Shown here one piece after another: positions 59,733 to 64,000 of a stretch of 64,000 nt of DNA; position 1 is the first letter of the stretch, and every line of letters begins with the position of its first letter. This DNA is from Gigantopelta aegis. Its lineage: Eukaryota > Mollusca > Gastropoda > Neomphalida > Peltospiridae. The notes beneath the pieces are model-generated. The model saw nothing but the letters and a program-made list of their open reading frames with translations. It ran no database searches and was not told where the DNA came from. The stretch is from assembly GCF_016097555.1 (NCBI RefSeq), contig NC_054701.1, positions 8,815,822 through 8,879,821 on the forward strand. The letters are read 5' to 3'. The position numbers were made by a program, and so were the translations under genes.

Positions 59733-60639
59733 CAGCAGAACCAGTAGTAGTAGCAGCAGCAGTAGTAGTAGTAATTGTTGTTGTTGTTGTTGTTATAGCC
59801 TATAGTTCGTTTCATCCTACTACAAAAATGTTGGGGGTTTTGAGGGTTTGTTTGACTAAGAATGAATGAATGAATGAATGAATGTTTAACGACACCCCAG
59901 CACGAACAATACATCGGCTATTGGGTGTCAAACTATGGTAATGCAAATAAATAAAGTGATGATCAACATCAATATAAAAATTCAAGACTTAAACAAAAAC
60001 AGTGTAAAGAACTGTGCAAAAGCACAAATATCACAGAATTTTACGGATACTGAATTTTACTAAAAACTTCAATTTTGTGCTGTATTGGCCATTCTCAAAG
60101 AGAATGTTACACCCCTGCACCACAGTGAGGTTACAGCACACGCAGGGGGTGTTTGACTAAGAAGAAAAGTAAAATGTTTTGGAAATAAAACAATAGAATT
60201 TTTGTGTTCAATTTAGAAACCAATCGGCTCAAAAATAAATAACTTGTAGTAAATTCCATAGTATAAAAAACGCCATTCCTTGTGAGATGGACTATAGTAG
60301 TAATAATAATTTTATAAAAGAATTCCCTCTTTTTGTTACTTCTTCCACCCCACCCCCTTATTTTAATTTTGCAGACTTACCTATTTTTTCACCTGGATCC
60401 GAATTATTTGAAACTGTACTCCACTTCCACAATGCCGTTAAAGCCACGAACACTGTCTTGGGGCGAAAATCCGTGCACTTTGCATCCGAGGACGAATACG
60501 ACTTATGTATGTCGAGCAGACAAATGATTTGTACATCGCCATTCTGAGACAAAACAGGTTCATATCCATTGCATAATCCATGTTGATTAAAAAATGTCAG
60601 AAGTGTAAAGACAAACACGTTAAAACTTAGTGCTGACAT
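18506..60639 (-). CDS. class C GPCR with three tandem Venus-flytrap domains (7 exons)
   Basis: Predicted cell-surface receptor of 1677 residues, joined from exons 60639-60381, 50118-50023, 31087-30921, 27331-26618, 24373-23084, 21935-20553 and 19630-18506. All six introns are GT-AG with phases 1,1,0,0,0,0, and the join stays open throughout. Order: signal peptide (about 1-24), flytrap 1 (about 34-420), flytrap 2 (about 457-850), flytrap 3 (about 893-1312), a cysteine stub, seven helices (about 1375-1620) and a 55-residue tail. Each flytrap opens with a Gly-Asp/Asp-Ala...Phe-Pro-Ile-His style strand (weakest in flytrap 1). The closing strand of each flytrap (IGEL, IGEW type) is encoded at the start of the next exon, which shows the exons belong to one protein. 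Class C receptors sense small ligands through the flytrap and couple to G proteins; the usual form has one flytrap plus a nine-cysteine domain. The ligand is unknown. A chain of separate receptors is unlikely because no extra signal peptide or helix domain lies between modules. Confidence 0.85.
19741..19920. repeat. (ACAT/ATTC)n microsatellite in intron 6
   Basis: Impure CATA and TTCA tetranucleotide repeats inside the 922-bp intron 6 (19631-20552). The rest of the intron is AT-rich with no other feature. Confidence 0.8.
20553..21935 (-). CDS. receptor exon 6: third Venus-flytrap domain in one exon
   Basis: 461 codons, phase 0 on both sides, between 'atttcag' and 'AAG|gtaagg'. It begins with IGELSTTG, the closing strand of flytrap 2, then a C-x3-C-x2-C-x2-C knot (residues 868, 872, 875, 878), then the flytrap opening [12 protein letters not shown] and the GLVFDSCSD strand. 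[13 protein letters not shown] corresponds to the start of the second lobe (class C 'W-T-x-V' strand). The serine-rich amino-acid-binding loop of glutamate receptors is not recognisable here. With 1383 bp, skipping this exon would keep the frame. Confidence 0.9.
22108..22457. mobile_element. TTAA-ended MITE, left end lost (intron 5)
   Basis: Matches the complete copy at 51221-51601 over most of its length (shared blocks 'ttatcgactaacagac', 'acgtgtttctgatcgttc', 'aatccagtttgggcttctta') and ends with 'aggaatgtccctttaa'. The left terminal repeat is absent. It lies inside receptor intron 5 (21936-23083). Confidence 0.85.
22458..23083. other. rest of intron 5, nothing recognised
   Basis: Non-coding intron sequence between receptor exons 5 and 6; no repeat or coding signal stands out. 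Confidence 0.5.
23084..24373 (-). CDS. receptor exon 5: second Venus-flytrap domain in one exon
   Basis: 430 codons, phase 0 at both ends, between 'ctgctag' and 'AAG|gtaaaa'. It opens with TIDMGNIE (closing strand of flytrap 1), then C-x3-C-x2-C-x2-C (residues 434, 438, 441, 444), then the flytrap 2 start [10 protein letters not shown] and [22 protein letters not shown] marks the second lobe. The exon ends in VVQK, whose strand is completed by the next exon. An ATG four codons in is internal to the spliced frame and not a real start. Its length and layout parallel exon 6, so the two flytrap exons probably arose by exon duplication. Confidence 0.9.
24473..24745 (-). repeat. SINE copy in intron 4
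   Basis: Reverse-oriented SINE: tail ('tttaacgaaaccactagagcac', 'catcggctatttgatgtcaaac'), 'agaggaaacacgc', then degraded centre ('tagtcgtgatgcactggttggga') and a trace of the 'gtcgggaac' head. Moderately old. Confidence 0.75.
24795..25642 (+). mobile_element. LINE 3' end (non-LTR retrotransposon remnant)
   Basis: An open frame at 24799-25362 encodes the C-terminal part of a LINE reverse-transcriptase polyprotein. The end shows a CCHC-like finger, C-x2-C...[10 protein letters not shown], followed by [12 protein letters not shown] 280-bp 3' untranslated region follows, ending in AATAAA and the short repeat (cttgaa)n at about 25625-25640. The fragment is 5'-truncated and antisense to the receptor, inside intron 4 (24374-26617). 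No target duplication was found. Confidence 0.85.
25643..26617. other. rest of intron 4, nothing recognised
   Basis: AT-rich intron sequence; only chance open frames. Confidence 0.5.
26618..27331 (-). CDS. receptor exon 4: main part of first Venus-flytrap domain
   Basis: 238 codons, phase 0 to phase 0, between 'ttttacag' and 'GAG|gtacat'. It begins [18 protein letters not shown], the class C second-lobe strand with the conserved W-T-Y-V, and continues through the hinge and lobe 2 to the last strands ([12 protein letters not shown]). The closing strand lies in exon 5. This exon alone gives only half a flytrap; exons 1-3 supply lobe 1. Confidence 0.88.
28005..28205 (-). repeat. tRNA-derived SINE, third family
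   Basis: Shares with 34345-34574 and 58205-58480 the blocks 'cttatatc', 'cacgctgtcctgggcac', 'gggctgtctgtc', 'cccactgagtcgttaaaa' and 'cgggctgcgaaccc'. On the minus strand the last is a B-box-like 'gggttcgcagccc'. The head end is degraded here. Confidence 0.75.
28473..28552. repeat. (GA)n microsatellite
   Basis: 80 bp of uninterrupted GA repeat; the Arg-Glu-rich open frame across it is an artefact. Confidence 0.98.
30921..31087 (-). CDS. receptor exon 3: flytrap 1, lobe 1
   Basis: 167 bp, phase 1 in, phase 0 out, between 'tttttcag' and 'GAG|gtacag'. It encodes [20 protein letters not shown]..., the strand-helix corresponding to the class C 'G-x-x-S-S-x-V-x-x-A-V-x-x-L-L' element, and two nearby cysteines (TC and SC). 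The Gly codon is split with exon 2 and is restored exactly by the join. Confidence 0.85.
31459..31860 (-). mobile_element. full-length SINE with target duplication (intron 2)
   Basis: Flanked by 'atattggtaacgga' at 31445-31458 and 31861-31874. The head is ggcctcggtggcgtcgtg with B box 'ggttcggatcc', and the tail ends 'cgttaaataaaacaaac'. It is almost identical to the copy at 10707-11091, so both come from a young subfamily. Confidence 0.93.
32881..32904. repeat. poly-C run
   Basis: A 24-bp C homopolymer, preceded by AT-rich intron 2 sequence from 31875 with no other feature recognised. Confidence 0.95.
33342..33552 (-). repeat. old SINE copy
   Basis: Degenerate reverse-oriented SINE: 'actgctagaaaacactgatt', 'aatcagctataggatgtcaaat', 'ccattagtagcaaggagtctttcat' and 'ctagtcgtggggtactgattgggg' follow the standard order. 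Confidence 0.7.
33796..34317 (-). other. unidentified open frames, possible pseudogene
   Basis: On the minus strand a frame from 34317 reads [15 protein letters not shown] then stops after 37 codons. A neighbouring frame continues with [19 protein letters not shown], and a third at 34068-33796 gives 90 codons. The base composition is more GC-rich than the surrounding intron. I recognise no family. It may be a decayed host gene or transposon piece within receptor intron 2. Confidence 0.3.
34345..34574 (-). repeat. tRNA-derived SINE, third family
   Basis: Reverse-oriented copy with 'cttatatccaattcaggttcaagcac', 'acctacccattgagtcgttaaa' and the head end 'cggaggccggt'. The B box on the minus strand reads 'gggttcgcagcc'. 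Confidence 0.85.
34575..34790 (+). repeat. SINE tail half, abutting an oppositely oriented SINE
   Basis: Forward copy from 'catgactgggttatcaaaggcc' through 'gcatataaaagatccctt' to the tail 'gtgtcgttaaataaaacaaact'. It starts exactly where the reverse-oriented SINE at 34345-34574 ends, giving a head-to-head composite. Confidence 0.8.
34906..35219 (+). mobile_element. full-length SINE, second tail type, with 15-bp target duplication
   Basis: Flanked by 'cttcattgtatttat' at 34891-34905 and 35220-35234. The tRNA-like pol III promoter is plain: A box 'tagcccagtgg' (34918-34928) and B box 'ggatcgatccc' (34960-34970). The body continues through 'gcatataaaatatcctttgctgc' to the tail 'gttgagtgcgtcgttaaataaaac'. 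This is the best reference copy of this SINE in the window. Confidence 0.95.
35235..36072. other. intron 2 sequence, nothing recognised
   Basis: AT-rich, T-rich tracts near 35400-35520, no coding or repeat signal. Confidence 0.45.
36073..36282 (-). other. open frame downstream of the unknown membrane protein frame
   Basis: 69 codons overlapping the 3' end of the frame at 36279-36782. From its [19 protein letters not shown] stretch onward it looks more protein-like than the surrounding intron and could continue that frame after an intron or frameshift. No family recognised. Confidence 0.3.
36279..36782 (-). CDS. unidentified single-pass membrane protein frame (nested in intron 2)
   Basis: 167 codons from an ATG. 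A basic N-terminus ([17 protein letters not shown]) is followed by a strong hydrophobic segment (about residues 18-31) and then a mostly polar part with cysteines at about 43, 69, 93 and 111 and an NTT glycosylation site. This is the layout of a type II Golgi or membrane protein. I recognise no family. It is on the same strand as the receptor, so it would be a nested gene, an exon of one, or a decayed copy. The GC content is higher than in the intron around it. Confidence 0.35.
   Translation of the reverse strand: MRKIVMRNNAKLNEFRKVIIVVVVVLLTYNLTQFRDLKVVGSCLKISHRTPMSPPNSHPTYVRQPLKQCAEESSNKDIFFDFLSLKETVMQSCYRYYTFTNVRLQEENIPCWGNTTRLLPTDIDTDFLLFPAAAGSIVPLPRLTLSFTAPPSVCSVFPGRLQDSVTS
37125..37200 (+). 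repeat. SINE tail with (ATTC)n end
   Basis: 'acacccaatagccgatgtg' then 'gctggggtgtcgttaaacattcattcattcatt'. Other copies are at 37605-37672 (forward) and 59862-59945 (reverse). This is a third tail type ending in ATTC repeats. Confidence 0.75.
37605..37672 (+). repeat. SINE tail with (ATTC)n end
   Basis: Same tail as at 37125-37200 ('acacccaacagccgatgta', 'ctggggtgtcgttaaac', then ATTC repeats). The two copies are about 400 bp apart in the same orientation. Confidence 0.75.
37673..39784. other. intron 2 sequence, nothing recognised
   Basis: 2.1 kb with only short open frames and short (GTTT)n / (AAAC)n runs near 38560 and 39290. Confidence 0.5.
39796..40184 (-). mobile_element. chimeric full-length SINE with target duplication
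   Basis: Flanked by 'atttttaagga' at 39785-39795 and 40185-40195. The tail is the second type ('acgacgcactcaacac', 'tacggttatatggcgtc'), whereas the head is the one found with the first tail type at 10707 and 31459 ('ggcctcggtggcgtcgtgg', B box 'ggttcggatcc'). Near-intact, so young. Confidence 0.93.
40196..42562. other. intron 2 sequence, nothing recognised
   Basis: 2.4 kb with no coding-like frame or repeat end recognised. Confidence 0.5.
42744..45448 (-). mobile_element. degenerate 5'-truncated LINE with target duplication
   Basis: The copy is flanked by 'gtgacgtcacatttt' (42729-42743 and 45449-45463). On the minus strand, conceptual reading gives pieces of a reverse transcriptase: an NWRPITLLN-like block and a [11 protein letters not shown] block near 45100-45220, [12 protein letters not shown] and QYADDTSFI near 44870-44990, and then [23 protein letters not shown] at 44550-44600. 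The 3' untranslated region carries 'ccagggccccaaacctgg' and an AATAAA-type end. Several frame breaks are present, so it is inactive. The motif style suggests an L1/Tx1-like clade (tentative). The 2-kb part from 42790 to 44390 is 3'-end sequence with a (TG)n run. Confidence 0.85.
42884..42930. repeat. (TG)n microsatellite
   Basis: About 45 bp of pure TG repeat within the LINE 3' region. Confidence 0.97.
45705..47425. other. intron 2 sequence with a hammerhead-like motif
   Basis: No gene recognised. At 47197-47220 'ctgatga' and 'gaaa' flank a small GCC/GGC stem, the pattern of a hammerhead ribozyme core. An (AT)n run follows at about 47279-47306. Confidence 0.45.
47426..47804. repeat. (GT)n-rich microsatellite block
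   Basis: About 380 bp of GT repeat broken by many GC, AT and CT dinucleotides. Both strands show long open frames (Cys-Val on plus, Thr-His on minus) that are by-products of the repeat. Confidence 0.98.
47933..48139. repeat. (CATC)n microsatellite
   Basis: About 200 bp of CATC tetranucleotide repeat with some higher-order duplication ('cgtccgtgcatccatccat' occurs twice). The Ser-Ile-His-Pro open frames are artefacts. Confidence 0.97.
48241..48365. repeat. dispersed repeat, second copy
   Basis: Matches 8125-8265 in opposite orientation ('ctcctaggtgatgaccaggtc', 'atggaaatcgatta', 'tgacgtatag'). The short open frame over it is not conserved in the other copy, so it is not coding. Confidence 0.7.
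48442..49440. other. intron 2 sequence, nothing recognised
   Basis: No coding-like exon or repeat end seen. Confidence 0.5.
49441..49478. repeat. poly-G run
   Basis: 38 bp, almost pure G, directly upstream of a SINE. Confidence 0.97.
49479..49728 (+). repeat. SINE, head shortened
   Basis: Forward SINE from the tRNA-like 'cttgatgcgcggtct' through 'ggtgcatataaaagatccct' to the first-type tail 'ctctagtggtgtcgttaaacaaaac'. An internal deletion removes part of the head. Confidence 0.85.
49793..50056 (-). repeat. 37-bp minisatellite spanning the exon 2 splice donor
   Basis: Seven near-identical units, with donor positions near 49801, 49838, 49875, 49910, 49947, 49984 and 50021; one unit is 35 bp. 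On the minus strand each unit carries the end of exon 2 plus its 5' splice site (GCAG|gtaagaatt). Only the first (50022-50023) keeps the frame open. Confidence 0.95.
50023..50118 (-). CDS. receptor exon 2: flytrap 1, VYDTCGS strand
   Basis: 96 bp, phase 1 at both ends, between 'ccacttcag' and 'GCAG|gtaaga'. It encodes [20 protein letters not shown] and on to TRSIA, matching the class C 'G-x-x-x-x-D-T-C-x-S' strand and helix. The split glycine codons on both sides are restored by joining with exons 1 and 3. Too short for a long open frame, but identified by homology and phase. Confidence 0.85.
51221..51601. mobile_element. complete TTAA-ended MITE (intron 1)
   Basis: 381 bp with TTAA at both edges and about 28-bp inverted ends: 'ttaaagggacattcacgagt' at the left, and 'ttaaagagacattcctgatt' as the reverse complement of the right. 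It is the best-preserved member of the family also found at 10603, 12390, 22108 and 62430. The interior is non-coding. Confidence 0.9.
51602..53220. other. intron 1 sequence, nothing recognised
   Basis: AT-rich, with T- and G-rich tracts at 52850-52950; no coding signal. Confidence 0.5.
53221..53447 (+). repeat. SINE, head missing
   Basis: Forward SINE from 'tctcgttccaaccagtgcacc' to the first-type tail ending 'gttaaacaaaacaaac'. Confidence 0.88.
53741..55464 (-). mobile_element. 5'-truncated LINE with 14-bp target duplication (intron 1)
   Basis: Flanked by 'aaataaacgttaat' at 53727-53740 and 55465-55478, with a poly(A) tail (poly-T as shown) at 53741-53767. Minus-strand frames cover the C-terminal part of a LINE polyprotein: [21 protein letters not shown]...GGLKMID near 55300-55450, and a CCHC-like finger C-x2-C...[15 protein letters not shown] at about 54475-54560. 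A gap with stops separates the frames. The 3' untranslated region shares 'cagggccccaacc' with the LINE at 42744, so both belong to related families. Inactive. Confidence 0.9.
55641..55800. repeat. 40-bp minisatellite, 4 copies
   Basis: Four units of exactly 40 bp starting 'taactaatgactatagtata', with one base change in the third. Recent expansion. Confidence 0.95.
55891..55962. repeat. palindromic hairpin
   Basis: A perfect 17-bp inverted repeat ('gttaatcggtatttgtc' at 55904-55920 and its complement at 55934-55950) around a 13-bp loop. It extends outward imperfectly to 55891-55962. Possibly the end of a foldback transposon. Confidence 0.8.
56440..56807. repeat. 92-bp minisatellite, 4 copies
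   Basis: Units start at 56440, 56532, 56624 and 56716 and are nearly identical (begins 'ttttgcagctttgacatatt'). Because 92 is not a multiple of three, the overlapping minus-strand open frames cannot be one conserved protein repeat. Confidence 0.95.
57205..57509 (-). mobile_element. near full-length SINE, first tail type
   Basis: Reverse orientation. The head at 57509 has 'ctagctcagtggtaaagcg' (A box) and 'ggatcgatgccc' (B-box-like), and the tail at 57205 has 'gttttgtttaacgacatcac'. About 305 bp. Confidence 0.92.
58205..58480 (-). mobile_element. near full-length SINE, third family
   Basis: On the minus strand, 'ggcctcggtggcgtagtggtt' (A box region) and 'gggttcgtagccc' (B box) start the element. 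It ends with 'ggatataagcac' and an (ATGAA)n-like tail near 58200. Best copy of this family in the window. Confidence 0.9.
58875..59072 (+). repeat. SINE, tail missing
   Basis: Forward, from 'gatgcgcggt' and B box 'ggatcgatccc' through 'gcatataaaagacccctt' to 'tctctaagacta', where it stops. Confidence 0.85.
59696..59795. repeat. (AGT)n/(TTG)n microsatellite
   Basis: Trinucleotide AGT/AGC repeat followed by TTG repeat. The poly-Val and poly-Tyr open frames over it are artefacts. Confidence 0.96.
59862..59945 (-). repeat. SINE tail with (ATTC)n end
   Basis: Reverse copy of the tail seen at 37125 and 37605: AATG repeats, then 'tttaacgacaccccagcac' and 'catcggctattgggtgtcaaa'. Confidence 0.8.
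60381..60639 (-). CDS. receptor exon 1: signal peptide and start of flytrap 1
   Basis: 86 codons plus one base, from the ATG at 60639 to the consensus donor 'ATAG|gtaagt'. [17 protein letters not shown] is a plausible signal peptide with cleavage around residues 22-25. Then [14 protein letters not shown] (residue 55) and the WKWSTVSNN helix match the first strand and helix of a class C flytrap. Joining to exon 2 gives [13 protein letters not shown] without gap, so no exon is missing between them. The first strand departs from the FPIH consensus of the other two modules (LDIH). Confidence 0.85.
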
Positions 60640-61730
60640 ATTTATATATGTGTATATGTCGCGCTCGCTCGGAGCGAGTCATATAGATATTGCTTCTTCT
60701 GCTACTGTTGTCGTCTGCTGATGAAGTTTGGAACCGACGTAGTTTTCAATGACGTAGTTTGATTGACAGGTGGTCTCCCATTCGACTGCTATGCTATGTC
60801 AACACATTACAATGTGTCGCTCTTTCATCCAACGCTTTGAAGACCTAAAAAAAAATACAGAGAGAAGTGGAAAAAATGATTGCGGTGTAATTATTTACAG
60901 TTTTTAAAACAAATTAGAGGAAAAGGGGATCAAACGAGGCTGCTGACCACATACACACAAGCGAAGAGAAATTGTTTCGACTGGACTTCAAACACAGGTG
61001 ACAAATGTTGTCGCTCTCTGGCTTTAGCGGGCACAACAACAGTTAAACAAGCGACGTCGTTGTGGATGGGAAAACGAAACCTCTGCCTCTGGTGTTTGCT
61101 TTTCGGTGATTTGCTTTTCTAGATCGTTATAAGGTCGTTGAGTCGCGCTGCTCGGCCACTCGAGACGGCTACGTTGTTACTCCCACGTTGTACAGTAAGG
61201 CAAACATTATTAACAGGAACACTGCACATCGCCAGGAAGCCAGAAATAACATATCGGGAGGGTCCGATAGTCCAATAACACATAAAATGTATAGAAATGA
61301 ATTTTCTCTTTTCTAATTAATTAATTAATTTAAAAATTAAAATTAAACATTTTTTTTAAAAGAAAACCCCCAGACTCACTGAGAATTAAATTTGTATTTG
61401 CATTAAGTGTCCATATTTTTCTTGATATTAAAACGAATACATTTATTATAAATTGCAGTGTGTTTTGTACTGATGTCTACATAAGACCGATATTAGAAAG
61501 AAGATGACAATAAGTATGAATATTTGGGTTGAACACGGGCGTCGGAAATCCCCCAACTCCCCCAAAATTATGCACGGTAACACTAAAAGGCGAATTAATA
61601 TATATTTCAACAACATTAACATCTCATTAACAACTAACGCATTGTCCTGGACAGACTGTTCAGATTGCTGATGTGTATATCCAGGACAACGTGCTTCAAC
61701 CTTAACTGGATGTACCAGTGAGCTTTGAGG
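60640..61730. other. 5' flank of receptor gene
   Basis: Presumed promoter and 5' untranslated region. AT-rich just before the start codon, with a short GC-rich palindrome 'cgctcgctcggagcgag' at about 60662-60678. No TATA element can be assigned with confidence, and no upstream coding exon was recognised. Confidence 0.4.
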
Positions 61731-61731
61731 A

Positions 61732-61812
61732 CTTGTATTGTATTGTGTTGTGTTGTGTTGTGTTGTGCTGTGTTGTGTTTTGCTGTGGTGTGTTGCATTG
61801 AGTTGCGTTGTA
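61732..61812. repeat. (GTTGT)n repeat
   Basis: Pentanucleotide repeat of TGTTG type with several substitutions. Confidence 0.9.
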
Positions 61813-62099
61813 CAGTAATGGAATGAGATCACTGTCCTGCGGAGCCGGTTTAAGGATCCGCGGAGCCTGTAGCACAAATAACAGGGTGCCCCTTCCCAGG
61901 ATATATATTTTGCAACCCCCTCGGGGAGAGGAGAAAAATTACCTGGGGGAACTAAATGTACACATCAGCGTGGGGCTCCCTGAAGCGCGAGGCCCGTAGC
62001 ACGTGCTACATATGCTACTAGGATAAATCGGCTCTGCTGTCCTGGCTGCCATCTCAGTGAGATATTATTAATCAGTGGTTTGTTTAACTTTTAAAGGGA

Positions 62100-62424
62100 A
62101 GGAAGGAAATGTTTTATTTAACGACGCACTCATCACATTTTATTTACGGTTATATGGCGCCAGACATATGGTTAAAGACCACACAGATATTGAGAGAAGA
62201 AACCCGCTGTTGCCACTTCATGGGCTACTCTTTTCGACTAGCAGCAAGGGATCTTTTATATGCACCATCCCACAGACAGGATAGTACATACAACGGTCTT
62301 TCTTACACCAGTTGTGGAGCACTGGCTGGAAAGAGAAATAGCACAATGGGTCCACCGACGGGGATCGATCCTAGACCGACCGCGCATCAAGCGAACGCTT
62401 TACCACTGGGCTACGTCCCGCCCC
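62100..62424 (-). mobile_element. full-length SINE, second tail type
   Basis: Reverse orientation. Head near 62424 (A box 'tagcccagtggtaaagcg', B box 'ggatcgatcccc'), centre 'gggatcttttatatgcacc', tail 'gttttatttaacgacgcactc' with a GGAAG-type end at 62097. Close to the copy at 34906-35219. Confidence 0.95.
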
Positions 62425-62429
62425 AACTG

Positions 62430-63047
62430 TTAAAGGGACTATCCCGAGTTTGCTGCACTGTAAGCTATTTCTGAATAATAAAAATGTCTTACCACTAGTA
62501 TTACATATTAAATGTATATTTCTTTGAATATCAGTATACGAAAACATATATATGTTAGAAACGAAAATAAAGTTTTTCCTAGTGCAAACACTAGGACGAT
62601 CAGAAACACGTTAGATATACAATCACTGATATTTTAATACATATTTAATATGCAATTCTAGTCCAGTGGTAAAGCGCTCGCTTGGTGTGCGGTCAGACTA
62701 CGATCGATCCCTGTCGGTAGACCCATTGTGCTATTTTTCGTCCCATCCCAGTATATGAAAGGCCGTGGTTTGTGCTATCATGTCATTGAGATAGTGCATA
62801 TAAAAGATCCCATGCTACTAATGGAAAATATAGCGGGTTTCCTCACTAAGACTGTATTATGTCAGAATTACCAAATGTCTGAAATCCAATAGCCGATTGT
62901 CTGAAATCCAATAGCCGATTGTCTGAAATCCAATAGCCGATGCTTAATAAGTGAATGTACTCCAGGGGTGTCGTTAAACAAATCAAAATTTAACTGTTGG
63001 TCTGAATCATCTTAAAAATCACCGAAAACTCACGATAGTCCATTTAA
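62430..63047. mobile_element. TTAA-ended MITE interrupted by a SINE
   Basis: Left end 'ttaaagggactatcccgagt'; the right end at 63047 is its reverse complement ('aactcacgatagtccatttaa'). The forward SINE at 62664-62996 splits it. Second case here of a SINE inside this MITE family. Confidence 0.85.
62664..62996 (+). mobile_element. SINE with internal triplication
   Basis: Forward copy from 'ccagtggtaaagcgctcgc' and 'cgatcgatccc' to the tail 'gtgtcgttaaacaaatc'. The unit 'tgtctgaaatccaatagccga' occurs three times in a row at about 62876-62941 instead of once. Confidence 0.9.
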
Positions 63048-63194
63048 CATGATCGCCAACATCATCATCACAATCAAAATGATAACCATAAGTATGAGGG
63101 AAAATATATTGAAAAAAATCCAACAAATCAATACTTATGAATGTAAATTATAAACACACACGCACATGACATTCTAAAAGAAACACAAGGAATG

Positions 63195-63394
63195 ATTTAA
63201 CGACTCCTCAAAACATTTTGAACTACGACTATTTAGTGTCTAACATGTATGGTCTGAACAGTGAAAGAGGAAACACGCTGCCGTCATACGGGCTACTCAT
63301 ACGAATAGCGTCAAGGAATCTGTCCACGCGCTTTGCCACAGACAGAACAGTACATACCATGGCTTTGGGTACACCAGTCAAGGGACATTCCTTG

Positions 63395-63400
<6 letters not shown>
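63195..63400 (-). repeat. degenerate SINE next to GA microsatellite
   Basis: Reverse SINE with diverged second-type tail ('tttaacgactcctcaaaac'), 'cgggctactcatacgaatagc' and 'gccacagacagaacag'. It runs into a (GA)n/(GACA)n microsatellite at about 63397-63526, with a trace of the head near 63750. Confidence 0.65.
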
Positions 63401-63466
<66 letters not shown>

Positions 63467-63526
63467 GACAGACAGAGTGAGACAGAGAGACAGACAGACA
63501 GACAGATAGACAGACAGACAGACAGA
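63397..63526. repeat. (GA)n then (GACA)n microsatellite
   Basis: GA repeat followed by GACA repeats; the Glu-Arg open frame is an artefact. Confidence 0.97.
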
Positions 63527-64000
63527 CCAGGTTCACTACAGGCGATCGATCCTATGACAAACCACACCTCAGAACATGTTAGCATGGGTTTTGTATTTCC
63601 TCTGCATTGTAAGGAGATGCGACTTGTGTTCATTTCATGCAGACATTTGTGGGACGAACAAAACAATAAAATAAAACCCCGTCAGTCGATCCACTGCGGT
63701 GATTCAATTCCAGTATAAATATATCACACCGAGTGGGTACTCCAGCACTGGGCTATTTCCGGCTCCCTGGTTTAGAACACTATTTGCGATTTAGCACTTC
63801 CATGCACGTAGACAAAAACAGCACCTTTCTGAAAGTGAAACTAATAGTAGAATGTATCAAGATCCTTGGGGTCGGTGCCAGCGTCTCTGCAGGATATGCC
63901 TATTATACGTATTATGTCCCCTGGCAGTGTGTGAAAGGGTTAGCGGATAATTAAACAATGTCCCTGGCCAAATTCGTAGAAAAACCGTAATCTCTGGCGA

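Noticed and set aside
60880-61122. 80-codon plus-strand frame upstream of the receptor
   Set aside because: No domain, no conserved motif and no splice or promoter context; likely chance.
63733-63954. 73-codon plus-strand frame near the window end
   Set aside because: Its start lies in degenerate SINE sequence and the rest resembles no family I recognise; too short to support.

Overview
The window looks like a piece of a lophotrochozoan, most likely molluscan, nuclear genome. The evidence is intron-rich host genes in AT-rich DNA, many dispersed tRNA-derived SINEs, short inverted-repeat transposons (MITEs), decayed LINEs and abundant micro- and minisatellites. The molluscan assignment rests on my recognition of the SINE tails and on the style of the genes; I could not search a database.

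Three host genes are well supported, all on the minus strand. The main one is a seven-exon class C G-protein-coupled receptor running from 60639 (start codon) down to 18506 (stop). The splice sites I located join in phases 1,1,0,0,0,0 and give an uninterrupted 1677-residue reading frame: signal peptide, three tandem Venus-flytrap (ANF-receptor type) domains, each followed by only a stub of the usual cysteine-rich domain, then a class C seven-helix domain and a short tail. Class C receptors normally carry one Venus-flytrap per subunit, so this triple-flytrap design is the most unusual thing here. The first flytrap is split over four exons, while the second and third each sit in one large exon with symmetric phase-0 borders. 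The donor site of exon 2 lies inside a 37-bp minisatellite, so seven near-identical 5' splice sites lie in a row.

The other two genes (4014-5165 and 8984-10069) are tandem paralogues of a beta-1,3-galactosyltransferase-like (GT31) Golgi enzyme. Each has an intronless coding region with a splice acceptor just before the start codon, which implies a separate upstream non-coding exon. A 58-bp minisatellite and a long GA microsatellite lie upstream of the first copy.

Layout: 1-4.0 kb, repeats only; 4.0-10.1 kb, the two GT31 genes; 10.2-18.5 kb, MITEs, SINEs and a foldback element; 18.5-60.6 kb, the receptor gene, whose introns hold two 5'-truncated LINEs with target-site duplications, a third LINE 3' end, about 18 SINE pieces, minisatellites, a large GT/CATC microsatellite block and one unidentified membrane-anchored reading frame (36279-36782); 60.6-64 kb, the region upstream of the receptor, with more SINEs and a SINE nested in a MITE. 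I saw no rRNA or tRNA genes, CRISPR arrays, or virus-like or LTR elements.
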